Origin: Prionace glauca
Lineage: Eukaryota; Chordata; Chondrichthyes; Carcharhiniformes; Carcharhinidae
Assembly: GCA_037974335.1 (NCBI GenBank)
Contig: CM075760.1
Coordinates: 53,084,451 to 53,148,450, forward strand
Length of the DNA: 64,000 nucleotides
Direction: 5' to 3'
The notes below the pieces were generated by a model. That model did no database searches and was not told the origin of the DNA. It worked only from the letters and a program-made list of their open reading frames with translations. The number at the start of each line of letters is the position of its first letter. Position 1 is the stretch's first letter. The position numbers and the translations under genes were made by a program. Positions 32,282 through 41,590 of the stretch are shown piece after piece.

Positions 32282-32445
32282 TGGATGACACTTCAGAAGA
32301 GCTCTGATAAAGGGTCATCCAGACTCGAGACATTGATTCTATTCTTTCTCCACAGATGCTGTCAGACCTGCTGAGATTTTCCAGCATTTTGTGCTTTTGT
32401 TTCAGATTCCAGCATCCGCAGTATTTCATTTTTATGATAAAATGA
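32282..32445 (-). repeat. Dispersed repeat (AAAATCTCAGCAGG type), reversed, with a short palindrome
   Basis: CATTTCGAGTCTGGATGACA and TCATCCAGACTCGAGAC form an inverted pair. The rest (CCTGCTGAGATTTTCCAGCA, CAGATTCCAGCATCCGCAG) is the reverse of 13.0-13.1 kb. Confidence 0.6.
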
Positions 32446-32459
32446 GATTTTAGTCTTGA

Positions 32460-32606
32460 CGTAGAGATGGACTGGGGTGAACACAGTAAGAAGTCTCACG
32501 ACACCAGGTTGAAGTTCAACCAGTTTATTTGATAGTAATCCCACAAGCTTTACTATCAAATGAACTGTTTGGACTTAAACCTGGTGTTGTGAGACTTCTT
32601 ACTGTA
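32460..32606. repeat. Short foldback element, about 60-bp arms
   Basis: Left arm: GAACACAGTAAGAAGTCTCA, CACCAGGTTGAAGTTCAACC. Right arm: GGACTTAAACCTGGTGTTG, TGAGACTTCTTACTG. Same family as 33.0-33.7 kb, with nearly all of the interior lost, so the structure is a compact hairpin. Confidence 0.75.
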
Positions 32607-33003
32607 TTTTACAACTGTAGCTCCTGGGGCTGACTGGAGTCTGGTATAATAATAATCACAAAGGTCAGTTTCAGTGTCTCTGAGGTCATTTGAACTGCAG
32701 GTAATCTGATCTTAAGGGAGACGAGGCCCAACAAACAATCGATTACAATAGGAGGACAAGATGTAAGGGAGCAATGATATTTTAAAGTGTCTGTGTTATG
32801 GTGAGTGTCACTGGGAAGCGAGTGATAAAATAGAAGTGGAAACATCATAGCAGAGACATATGTGACTGACTCAACCTGACTGAGAGCTGTTATATTCGTG
32901 GCGAGAATAATGAGGGCATGAGGATCTCCTGAGATTTCTGATATCTGAGGTATATATGTTAGAAGAACTGAAAATAATCAGTTCTTTCTCATGGTTATCT
33001 GCA
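32607..33003. other. Intergenic; no gene seen
   Basis: A/T-rich DNA without recognisable features. It ends at the target duplication of the foldback element. Confidence 0.3.
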
Positions 33004-33673
33004 GTTCTCAAGTTATGATGTGGGTATGCCGGCGTTGGACTGGCGTAAACACAGTAAAAAGTCTGACAACACCAGGTTTTAGTCCAACCGATTTATTTGA
33101 TAATATTCTCACAAGCAAGCAAGCTTTCGAGGTTACCCTCTTCGTTAGGTGAATGGAGAGTTCTGGCCTCAGACAGAACATATAAAGCACAGACAGTTTA
33201 GAGATTGCTGATTAGAATGCGAATCCTTACACCTAACCTACTGTTCAAGTCTTAAAGTGGCTGATAATGTGAGTGGAAGGAGCACTGATCACAGTTTAAA
33301 GAGATGTGTATTGTCTCCAGACAGTACAGTGAGTGAGGTTTTGCACCCCCGTGACTTGCCTGGGTTTGCAAAACTTCACTTACTGTACTGTCTGGAGACA
33401 ATACACATCTCTTTAAACTGTGATCAGTGCTCCTTCCACTCACATTATCAGCCACTTTAAGACTTGAACAGCAGGTTAGGTGTAAGGATTCGCATTCTAA
33501 TCAGCAATCTCTAAACTGTCTGTGCTTTATATGTTCTGTCTGAGGCCAGAACTCTCCATTCACCTGACGAAGAGGGTAACCTCGAAAGCTTGCTTGCTTG
33601 TGAGAATATTATCAAATAAATCGGTTGGACTAAAACCTGGTGTTGTCAGACTTTTTACTGTGTTCTCAAGTTA
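33004..33673. mobile_element. Foldback element, 646 bp, with 12-bp target-site duplication
   Basis: GTTCTCAAGTTA stands at 33004-33015 and again at 33662-33673. Between them two arms of about 295 bp (33049-33344 and 33368-33663) are near-perfect reverse complements about a centre at 33356. The central 25 bp are unpaired. The left end has about 33 extra bases (TGATGTGGGTATGCCGGCG...) that the right end lacks. The two strands therefore encode almost the same short frames, none of which looks like a protein. The TSD length and one-sided truncation fit LINE-mediated insertion better than a cut-and-paste transposon. Confidence 0.88.
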
Positions 33674-34009
33674 CACAGACACAGAGGAAACAGATCTGAC
33701 AGCTCATCAAACCCAATGGTTTAATCTTCTGTTTCAGACACGTTGTGACTGAAAAGATCAAATCTTAAAACCGTAGAGGAGAAACATTCAAAATGTCAAA
33801 AAGATGAGTGAACTATCTAATTAATCCAATTCACCATAACTCCATCAATATTAATCCAATTTTCTTTTAAAGTTATTATTAAACCTGCTTCTAGCACATG
33901 TCAGGTTGTGCATTCTAGATCATATTGTTGTGTAAAAAAATCTCCTTATCACCCCCTTCAATTCTGTTGTCAATTATATTAAATCTCTGTGTCCTCTTCT
34001 TAAGGTCGG
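33674..34009 (-). mobile_element. Very old CR1-like LINE scrap
   Basis: At 33860-33990, CTGCTTCTAGCACATGTCAGG, AAAATCTCCTTATCACCCC and AAATCTCTGTGTCCTCTT resemble the reversed CR1 3' coding end of the 28.6-kb subfamily. The remainder shows nothing. Confidence 0.4.
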
Positions 34010-34292
34010 GATTGTAATAACTGAGAGAGATTTAGGGCAGAGATTACTGATACAAGGCCCAGATTGTAATAACTGAAGGAGGTTTGGGGCAGAGATTACT
34101 GATACAAGGCCCAGATTGTAATAATTGAGAGCGGCTTAGGACAGAGATTACTGATACAAGGCCCAGATTGTAATAACTGAGGGAGGTTTAGGGCAGAGAT
34201 TACTGATACAAGGCCCAGATTGTAATAACTGAGGGAGGCTTAGGGCAGAGATTACTGATACAAGGCCCAGATTGTAATAACTGAGAGGAGTC
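34010..34292. repeat. 52-bp tandem repeat, about 5 copies
   Basis: The unit starts near GATTGTAATAACTGAG and contains GGGCAGAGATTACTGATACA and AGGCCCA. Copies are about 90 percent alike. Minus frames through the array are chance products of the repeat. Confidence 0.9.
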
Positions 34293-34531
34293 CCTTTCGC
34301 CACATCAGGGTGTGGTGTGAGTTTGCATCTCTCGGTTATATTGGGAGTCAGTGGCAATGTCCAATTTCAGGATAAATGACTTTTAATCTTGGACTGCACC
34401 ATTGTTTTAATGTAGATCTGGACAATGACCATCATTGAGATTTACCTGAACATGTCAACAAATATCCCATTGTTTTATGAATTAGTATCCCAACATTTGC
34501 AAAGTCTCTGTTTCTCATTTGTGTGTAAAAT

Positions 34532-34830
34532 CCCTACAGTACAGGGGAGGCCATTCAGTCCATCAAGTCTGCACTGACCACAATCCCATCCATGCCCTGT
34601 CCCCGTATCCCACACATTTACCCTGCAACTCCCCCTGTCACTAAACCATGACCAATCAACCTCTCCCACACATCTTTAAACAGTGGGAGGAAACCGGAGC
34701 ACCTGGAGGACACCCACGCAGACATGGGGAGAACATGCAAACTCCACACAGTCACACGAGGCCAGAATTGAACCAAGTCCCTTTGAGGCAGCAGTGCGAA
34801 CCAGTGTGCCACAGTGGTGCCAGTATCTGG
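34532..34830 (-). mobile_element. tRNA-derived SINE (HE1 / V-SINE type), reversed
   Basis: AATCCCTACAGTACAGGGG, CCATTCAGTCCATCAAGTCTG, CACATCTTTAAACAGTGGG and CACGCAGACATGGGGAGAAC are the reverse of the SINE body and tail. The head is diverged (GAATTGAACCAAGTCCC in place of the B box). Confidence 0.75.
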
Positions 34831-34849
34831 TGGTTGTTCACAGTTGTTG

Positions 34850-35190
34850 ATGGGACAATGTTAAATGGACAGTTTAGTCGGATTGGATAACCATTTGGAT
34901 TTACAACAGTCTTGCCAGGGCTGGGGAATTGTGGTGATGAGGAAAGATTGGATTGGCAAGGTTTGTTTCCCCAGAGCAGAGGAGGCTGAGGGGGATCGAA
35001 CTGAAGTGTCCAAAATTATGAGGGAGCCAAGACAGGGTGGACAGAAAAGGCCAGTTTCCCCTGAGCAGAGAGAGGTCACTTATTGTGGATGTGTGGGTGG
35101 GAGCTGCACAGATATAAAGTGATTGGTGGAAGGATTAGAGGGGGCATTAGGAAGAAGGTTCTCGTTCAAGTGATGGTGGGTGTCTAGAAT
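34850..35190 (+). mobile_element. Old CR1-like LINE 3' part
   Basis: The plus frame reads QSCQGWGIVVMRKDW, FPRAEEAEGDRTEV-KIMREPRQGG and KRPVSP, which follows the CR1 C-terminal pattern. Diverged and truncated. Confidence 0.55.
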
Positions 35191-35209
35191 TTGCTGCCTA
35201 AACTGATAA

Positions 35210-36130
35210 AAGAACAAAGAACAAAAACAGCCCGGGAAACAGGTCCTTCGGCCCAACGAGCCCACGCAGCCATCTCAACACCACCAGTCCCCCTCTCCAC
35301 CCACGACCCTTATCTAATGTTTTATGGCCAGCCAGATTGAGGGAAACTGATTTACGGACAATTTATTACTGCCAGTCAGCCTAACAGCACATCTTTGGGG
35401 TGTGGGAGGAAACCGGAGCACCTGGAGAAAACCCACTCAAGCACAGGGGGAATGCACAAACTCCCACAGACACCGGCCCAAATCCATGTGTCTGCACAGC
35501 AATCAGTGATAGTCACTGAGCTGTCGTCTTGCCCAGTATCTGGTCCACTTTAGTCACACGCTAATGACATGAAGCACTAGGCCAATCTCGAACAACCAAG
35601 AGCAGCCCAAGTACAACCCATTGCGTGTATGCCCCTCGTTGGACACAAGGCGGACCGATTTAAAACCTGTGAATGAAAAGGAAAAAAAAAATTTTTATGG
35701 TACCATATAAGAACATAACCTAAGAAATAGGAAATATCCATTTACCTTACCAGGGACTCCCCAATGCTAATGACCCTTACTTAAAACAATCTCCTATATC
35801 CACACATCTCCAACCCACTCATGTGCCTGTCTAAGTTACTCTCAAATGACTCTAGCGTGTTTGCCTCCACCACCTTACTTGGCAGAGCATTCTATACCCC
35901 CACTACCCTTCTTGTGAAGAACCTCCCTCTAATATCTGTGTTATACCTGTCCCCCCTCACCTTCAGCCAATGGCCCCTTGTCCTATGTGTCTCTATCGTA
36001 GGAAATAGCTTACCTCTGTTTATTCTATCTATACCCTTCATAATCTTATATACGTCTATTAGATCCCCACTCAGTCGCCGTCTTTCAAGGGAAAACGGCC
36101 CCAATTTGTTCAATCTTTCCTTATAACTTA
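35210..36130 (-). mobile_element. CR1-like LINE (family 2), interrupted by a SINE
   Basis: The minus frame reads YKERLNKLGPFSLERRRLSGDLIDVYKIMKGID and RGRFFTRRVVGV. The 3' untranslated part has the same SINE-like block as the 30.4-kb copy. The 3' end at the left reads AAGAACAAAGAACAAAAACAG. It resumes at 36541 after the SINE. Broken in several places and older than family 1. Confidence 0.82.
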
Positions 36131-36540
36131 GAATCATAGAACCCTACAGTGCAGAAAGAGGCCCTTCGGCCCATCGAGTCTGCACTGAACACAATCCCAC
36201 CCAGGCCCTACCCCCACATCCCTACATATTACACCCACTAATGCGGGCTCGTTGGGCCGAAGGGCCTGTTTCCCGTGCTGGATTGTTCTTTGTTCTTTGT
36301 TCTTTGTAATCCCTCTAACCTAAGCATCCCTGGACACTAAGGGGCAATTTCTTAGCATGGCCAATCAACCTAACCTGCACATCTTTGGACTGTGGGAGGA
36401 AACCGGAGCACCCGGAGGAAATCTACGCAGACACGAGGAGAATGTGCAAACTCCACACAGGCAGTGACCCGAGCCGAGAATCGAACCCAGGCCCCTGGAG
36501 CTGTGAAGCAGCAATGCTGACCGCTGTCCTACCGTGCTGC
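36131..36540 (-). mobile_element. SINE inserted in family 2 LINE, itself carrying a LINE tail insert
   Basis: Reversed SINE: AGAATCATAGAACCCTACAG, CATCTTTGGACTGTGGGAGG, AATCGAACCCAGGCCCC, CTGTCCTACCGTGCTGCCC. At 36242-36307 a plus-strand family 2 LINE end (CGGGCTCGTTGGGCCGAAGG to (TTCTTTG)3) is inserted in it, giving three nested layers. Confidence 0.8.
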
Positions 36541-36712
36541 CCTTCCATACCCCAGTCCTTCCATACCAGGCAACATCCTGATAAACCTCCTGTGCACTCT
36601 CTCCAGAGTCTCCATGTCCTTCCGGTAGTAAGGTGACCAGAACTGGACGCAGTACTCCAAATGCGGTCTAACCAACTTTCTGTCCAACTGTAACATTCTG
36701 TTGCGTTGCCGG
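36541..36712 (-). mobile_element. CR1-like LINE (family 2), continuation after the SINE
   Basis: CCTTCCATACCAGGCAACATCC, CTCCTGTGCACTCTCTCC, CCTTCCGGTAGTAAGGTGACC match the 31.3-kb copy. CCTTCCATACC occurs twice at the junction, which may be the target duplication of the SINE. Confidence 0.78.
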
Positions 36713-37254
36713 GTGATGTCAGTATTCCTGGCTCTATCTGTGGAGCGGGAATCAGAAGGAACTTGCCCCGTCCAGATGTCTCATGGCAGGCGGGGTCAGG
36801 ATGGGTATGGGTGTCCGACTGGGCTCTTTCCGTGCGGTTATTGGGTAGACACATGGAGCACACCAGAATGATAGGGAGTGGGATAGCTTGAACTTGATCT
36901 TGATCTTGGTTTCGGACAAAGCTCAGCACAACATCGTGAGACGGATGATCTGCAGTGTGTTGGACTGTTCTATGTTCGATGTTTTTTGGGAGTCAGGAGG
37001 GGAGTTACTCCTGCAGGATTCCCAGCCTCTGCCCTGCTCTTTTAGCCGCTGAACAAACTGATAACAAGTGTGCTGAGTCAGAATCGGTTTATCTTCTTTC
37101 CAGCTCAGTTTGTCATGAATTTTCAGCACTTTTGTCTTTACCTGAATATATTTTGAGGCCCAAGTAAGAGCCAGTGTCATATGATTGTAAGATACTATAT
37201 TCAGGCAATATTCAATAGTGGATTCACTGGCGGGAGGGGTGCGGTTTCCAGTCA
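36713..37254. other. Intergenic; no gene seen
   Basis: Moderate-complexity DNA. Long chance frames exist in both strands but none resembles a known domain. Confidence 0.3.
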
Positions 37255-37345
37255 TGCTGTTGACGCTGGACTGATAACGCAGAGAAGAAAATGAAGCTTT
37301 GAGAACCAGGGTTCGAATCCCAGCACAGCAGCTTAACTCAATTCA
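37255..37345 (+). mobile_element. tRNA-like SINE head fragment
   Basis: GACTGATAACGCAGAGAAG then GGGTTCGAATCCCAGCACAG gives a B box in a tRNA-like context, followed by GGAATGACTGTGAGTGAG. No full cloverleaf can be folded, so it is taken as a SINE head rather than a tRNA gene. Confidence 0.4.
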
Positions 37346-37491
37346 AGGCAAAGTGGAATGACTGTGAGTGAGAATAGACAATTTCAATTCTGTAACATTT
37401 CCTCACTAAATCGAATATATTTCGACCATGTTTCCGCTAATTTTGAAGCTTCCGACGGATATGTAAATAGTGCTGCAGCTGTTTTCGCCCT

Positions 37492-37564
37492 GGGCCAGTG
37501 GCGCAATGGATAACGCGTCTGACTACGGATCAGAAGATTCCAGGTTCGACTCCTGGCTGGTTCG
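37492..37564 (+). tRNA. tRNA-Arg (ACG)
   Basis: A 73-nt cloverleaf. Acceptor GGGCCAG pairs with CTGGTTC (two G-T pairs), the anticodon stem TCTGA/TCAGA is perfect around loop CTACGGA (anticodon ACG, read as ICG), and the T arm CCAGG/CCTGG is perfect with loop TTCGACT. A box TGGCGCAATGG and B box GGTTCGACTCC are present. It differs from the common vertebrate gene at one acceptor base. No long T run follows closely, so its activity is uncertain. Confidence 0.9.
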
Positions 37565-38384
37565 CTGTTATTGTAACATTAGTTCAAAAGGTCCATATTT
37601 GCGTGGATGAAAAATATATTTTCACTGATTTTAGACCAATTCAGGGAAATATTGACCAAATGCAATCAGCTTCTATAAAGATATTTACCTTACCTACTTA
37701 TTTTTCAAAAACAATGCTGACTAAAAAAAAAACTGAAAAACTTTTCTTTTGAAAAAAAAAGTTTCTTTTTTAAATGACAATTTTTCGTTAAAGTATTGGG
37801 GAAAAAAATCAGCAAAGTTTAAGCTACCTTTTGAAAAGTTGGAAATTTCTCGAAAAGAAACATGGAAACATTCCATTGTTCAGAATGGTGAAAATAATTT
37901 CCAAAAAAGTTGATGAAATCTGTTGAAGAATTTCTTCTAAACATGTTTAATTTTAAGAAGCAAAATACACAGATTTTTTTTTAACGTTGACAAATTTCCG
38001 TTAAAACAGATGGAGGGATTTCTTTGGAGTAAGTTTTATTTTGAAAAGTTCAAATTAGCCAGAAGTTTCTGGGTTCTGATGCTGGGATTGTTGTCTATTG
38101 GAGAGAAGGAGATTGACGAGAGATTTTATTGAGGTGGACTAAATTAGGGCAAGTTTGGGGGGGGGGGGCGGCAATTTATAAGATTTGGGGCAATGCGGGG
38201 GCATCACACACCTACACTCACTCACTCACTCACTCTCTCTGCAGGCATCTGGCAACAGAGGATCATCACACTGTGCATTGTCATACCAATTGAACTGGCC
38301 GACAAATTGTCCTCTCGATCGGTGCTTTGTAATACATTGAAACAAAACACTCTTCGGCAAATCAACAATCTGCGTATGGAAACA
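37565..38384. other. A/T-rich DNA between tRNA genes; G run at 38156-38169
   Basis: Contains A and T homopolymer-rich stretches with AAAATTT blocks, a poly-G run (about 14) and an ACTC microsatellite at 38216-38234. No gene seen. Confidence 0.35.
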
Positions 38385-38456
38385 AGGTCCCGCCGAGATT
38401 TGAACTCACATCGCTGGATTCAGAGTCCAGAGTGCTCACCATTACACCACGGAACC
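38385..38456 (-). tRNA. tRNA-Gln (CTG)
   Basis: The minus strand folds as a 72-nt cloverleaf: acceptor GGTTCCG with CGGGACC, anticodon arm CTGGA-CTCTGAA-TCCAG giving anticodon CTG, and T loop TTCAAAT as in vertebrate Gln genes. The outermost T-stem pair is mismatched (GTGAG against CTCGG), and the D loop has GGTGAGC where GGTTAGC is usual. It may be slightly decayed, but A and B boxes remain. Confidence 0.82.
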
Positions 38457-38659
38457 CAGCACACAGTAGTAGCCTGAAAATCGTCATTCAATATTCCTGC
38501 CACCTTGAATAGCAGAGAGAAATGTAAGTCCCGTTGCACAATCCCGTCAATGGCCAGCACCAATTCATACTTACACTGCCCTTACTGGTTCCTCCTGTAA
38601 AAATGCTGGAAAATCTCAACATCTTTAACGAGAAACAATAAATAGTATTAAAAAAACTG

Positions 38660-38935
38660 AAACATTATTTCCCCTGATCCGGGAATCTGAAACACGGGGA
38701 CACAATCTCAGGATAAGGTGCTGATGATTTGGGACATCAATGAGGAGAAATTGCTTCACTCAAAGGCTCGTGAATCTTCGGAATTCTCTGCTCCAGAGGG
38801 TCCTGATGTTCCATCATTGAACACATTTCAGTTTGGGTTAGACAGATTTATGATCTATCCAGGAATGAATGGAAACAGGGATATGGAATTGGAACAAATA
38901 CTCAGCCACAAGTTCATGATTCGATTGTATTCCTT
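38660..38935 (+). mobile_element. Old CR1-like LINE 3' end
   Basis: GGGGACACAATCTCAGGATAAGG, GGAGAAATTGCTTCACTCAAAGG, GAATTCTCTGCTCCAGAGG and the frame LNTFQFGLDRFM follow the CR1 C-terminal pattern. Diverged, with no intact frame. Confidence 0.55.
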
Positions 38936-39140
38936 TAAGTTTAATAGTATAATGGAAGCATGTATATAATGTTATATGTAATATGTTTGATGCCGGTTGT
39001 AATTAAATACTGTTGGTAACACCGGATAATTGTCCAGCCGGTAACAATTGAGAGTTTTTTTTTTCATTCGCACCCACGGACCCTTTGCAAACAGGTAAGT
39101 GTTTGCCTGTGAATGCTGATAGTGAAAAAATAGTGAAATA

Positions 39141-39158
39141 CCGAGCCTGGATGGTCTC

Positions 39159-39189
<31 letters not shown>

Positions 39190-39210
39190 AGCCCATTGCG
39201 CCACAAAGAC
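39141..39210 (-). pseudogene. tRNA-Asn (GTT) pseudogene
   Basis: The minus strand has a perfect Asn anticodon arm (TTCGG-CTGTTAA-CCGAA) and a foldable T arm (GGTGG-TTCGAGA-CCATC). The D arm has lost about five bases (CAATGGGCTGTTCGG where CAATCGGTTAGCGCGTTCGG is usual), which destroys the A box. The acceptor stem has mismatches. Probably not transcribed. Confidence 0.75.
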
Positions 39211-40151
39211 TGAGACAGCAACAGTTCTATATATTCTAAACTAGTGTGTCACTGACCACAATTCTATTTCTGTAAAACCTATTCCAGAACTGCAGCATGA
39301 CCGGACTGTTTACAATTCTATACAAGTCTCTTTATTTCCGTTGATCCCGCAACACTGCTGTAGTGTGTTGGTTATTCCCTTTCTCCTATGGACGGGCAGG
39401 TAAAATTAATCCATGTGTCTTATCACAGGGAGGAATTCAGCGGGAGGGAAGGGAACTGACCACCAGGAGCCCAGCGATCCAATACTTTCCACTCAATCAT
39501 CAATAACACCATTCACAACTGCACCTCCTTCCGAATATTGTGATCCATTTCCCTCAGGATTTGTTCCAAGGTTCGATATTTTCCTTGTTTTCTTCTAATT
39601 TTGATATAAGATTCGTTTCAATATACAACACAAATGGAATTACAAACCTGAGGGAGAACAGTGGGAAAGAAGTCACTGGATAACACAAATCCCATGGTGC
39701 TCATTTCCAGATTCCCAACACTCAGCTTTTCAATCAATGCAGGAATTTATCACTGGAAAGTTTTGGAAAGTTGGTGTGAATTGTGTTTGTGAATCACTCG
39801 GGTGTTGTGTAAATGCTACTCGAAGGTTCAGTGAGCCGGATATAATCTGTCTGCGTTTTGCTGAGCTTGTGTTGGGTGTATGGGGAGGTTTGAACGGGGT
39901 TGGATCTTGTATCCCAGGGATGGGCAGTAACCCGCTGACTGAAGCTGCAGTCGCCGCTTTCTGCTGGCGATTGGAGACTGCGGGATATAATCCTGCTGCT
40001 TCTCCCTGTCTCACTCACTGTGGAGCCGGGGAAAAGAGAATCATTGATGGGTTTGTTCCCCGGTCGGAAATGTGGCCTCGAATAACGGTTACGAGCGAAG
40101 GTAACAGTGCTGTAGCCTTTAACAATTTGACAAAAATAAGCAAAGCTGAGT
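39211..40151. other. Intergenic between tRNA loci; no gene seen
   Basis: Mixed-complexity DNA. A frame of about 145 codons at 39737-40174 runs into the tRNA-Ile gene and has no recognisable domain, so it is treated as chance. Confidence 0.3.
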
Positions 40152-40246
40152 GCTCCAGTGGCGCAATCGGTTAGCGCGCGGTACTTATACAGCAGTGCAG
40201 TCAGCGGGCTATGCCGAGGTTGTGAGTTCGAGCCTCACCTGGAGCA
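40152..40246 (+). tRNA. tRNA-Ile (TAT) with 21-nt intron
   Basis: Exons are 40152-40189 and 40211-40246, giving 74 nt. Acceptor GCTCCAG/CTGGAGC and T arm GTGAG/CTCAC (loop TTCGAGC) pair perfectly; the anticodon loop CTTATAA reads TAT. The 21-nt intron starts one base 3' of the anticodon, the canonical place, as in other vertebrate Ile-TAT genes. A box TGGCGCAATCGG and B box GTTCGAGCC are intact. A TTTT terminator follows at 40251. The three bases after the discriminator happen to read CCA. Confidence 0.95.
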
Positions 40247-40257
40247 CCAGTTTTAGG

Positions 40258-41590
40258 TGAGACGATCGTGGAATCCCTCGACCAGCTCATAATCTGGGAC
40301 CACCAGGACGCTGGTGGAATTTGAATACAACAAACAAGATTGGAATAGAAATCTACTCCAGTTCGCTCACTGCCGCAACAGGTCCACAGCAGACACCATC
40401 TCCCTGGCCCTGTACCCAACGCTGGAACACCTCGATAACAAATACACCGATGTCAGGCTACTATCTATTGAATGCAGCTCAGCCTTATTCAGACGAAACT
40501 CGTCTCCACACTCCGTGGCCTGGTCTCAGCTCCTCCCTCTACAACCAAATCCTGAACTTCCGAACCCACAGCACAAATCAGTAAGGATACACAACAGCAC
40601 CTCCTCCACGATCATCCTCAACACCGGTGTCCCACAAGGTTGTGTACTCACCCACCACCGCCCCCTCCCCCCATACAATCCTGATATACCTATGACTATG
40701 TGGTCAAATTTCCCTCCAATTCGATTGTCAGTTTTGCTGACGACACCACCGTATTGAGTTTTATCTCAAACAATGACGAGACAGAATACAGGAATGAGAT
40801 AGAGAATCTGGTGGAATTGGTGCGGCGACAATAATCTCTCCCTCAATGTCAACAAAACGAATTAAATTGTCATCGACTTTAGGAAGCTTGAGGAGAAATT
40901 GCCCCTGTCTACATCAACCTGGACGAAGAAGGAAGGGTCTAGAGCTTCAAGTTTTTAGGTGACCAGATCACCAACAACCTGTTCTGATCTCCCCCCCCCC
41001 CCCCCCCCCGATGCTGACACTATAGTTAAGGAAGCCCACAAACGCCTCTACTTTCTCAGAAGTCGAAGGACGTTTGGCATGTCAGCTACAACTCTCACCA
41101 ACCTTTACAAAGCACCATGGAAAGCATCCTCTCTGGTTGTATCACAGCTTGGTATGGCTCCTGCTCTGCCAAGGAACGTAAGAAAGTACAAAAAGTCGTG
41201 AATGTAGCACAGTCCATCATGCAAACCAGCCTCGCATTCCTTGGCCCTATCTACATTGCTTCGGCAAAGCAGCCAGAATAATTGAGGATCCCACGCACCC
41301 CGGATATTCTCTCTTCCACTTTCTACCGTCAGGAAAATTACAAATGTTTGAGTTCATGTACCCACCGATTCAAGAACAGCTTCTTCCCTGCTGCCATCAG
41401 GCTTTTAAATGGAACTACCTCGCACAAAGTTGATCTTTCTCGATACCTCAGCTATGAGTGTTCCACCACATTCTGCTCTCGCTCCTGTCACTCTCCATGT
41501 ACGTACGCTTTCTCTGTATAGCGCGCAACAACAATACTTTTCAGTTTATGTTAATACATTTGACAATAAGAAAGCAAATCAAATCAAATC
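40258..41590 (+). mobile_element. L2/Rex1-like LINE, degenerate, starting just after tRNA-Ile
   Basis: Broken plus frames show reverse transcriptase blocks in order: NRSTADTISLAL, LDNKYTDVRLL, VSLNTGVPQGCVL-like text (LNTGVPQGCVLT), then LLTTPP in place of the FADDTT box region (SFADDTT readable near 40735 in another frame), and a C-terminal YKAPWKAS...LGMAP region. The 3' tail TGTATAGCGCGCAACA to AAATCAAATC matches the window start. A poly-C run at 40988-41010 interrupts it. Many frame breaks; no function. Confidence 0.78.

Noticed and set aside
33252-33460. Two nearly identical proteins on opposite strands
   Set aside because: Simply the two arms of a palindrome read on each strand.
34010-34292. 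CRISPR-like array
   Set aside because: The repeat has no unique spacers, the whole 52-bp unit is repeated, and the genome is vertebrate.
37255-37345. Possible tRNA gene at GGGTTCGAATCCC
   Set aside because: Only a B box and weak stems; no acceptor or anticodon arm. Called a SINE head.
39737-40174. 145-codon plus-strand frame
   Set aside because: Runs into the tRNA-Ile gene and shows no domain or codon pattern.
40258-41590. Functional reverse transcriptase
   Set aside because: Motifs are spread over different frames with many breaks and a poly-C run; a fossil LINE.
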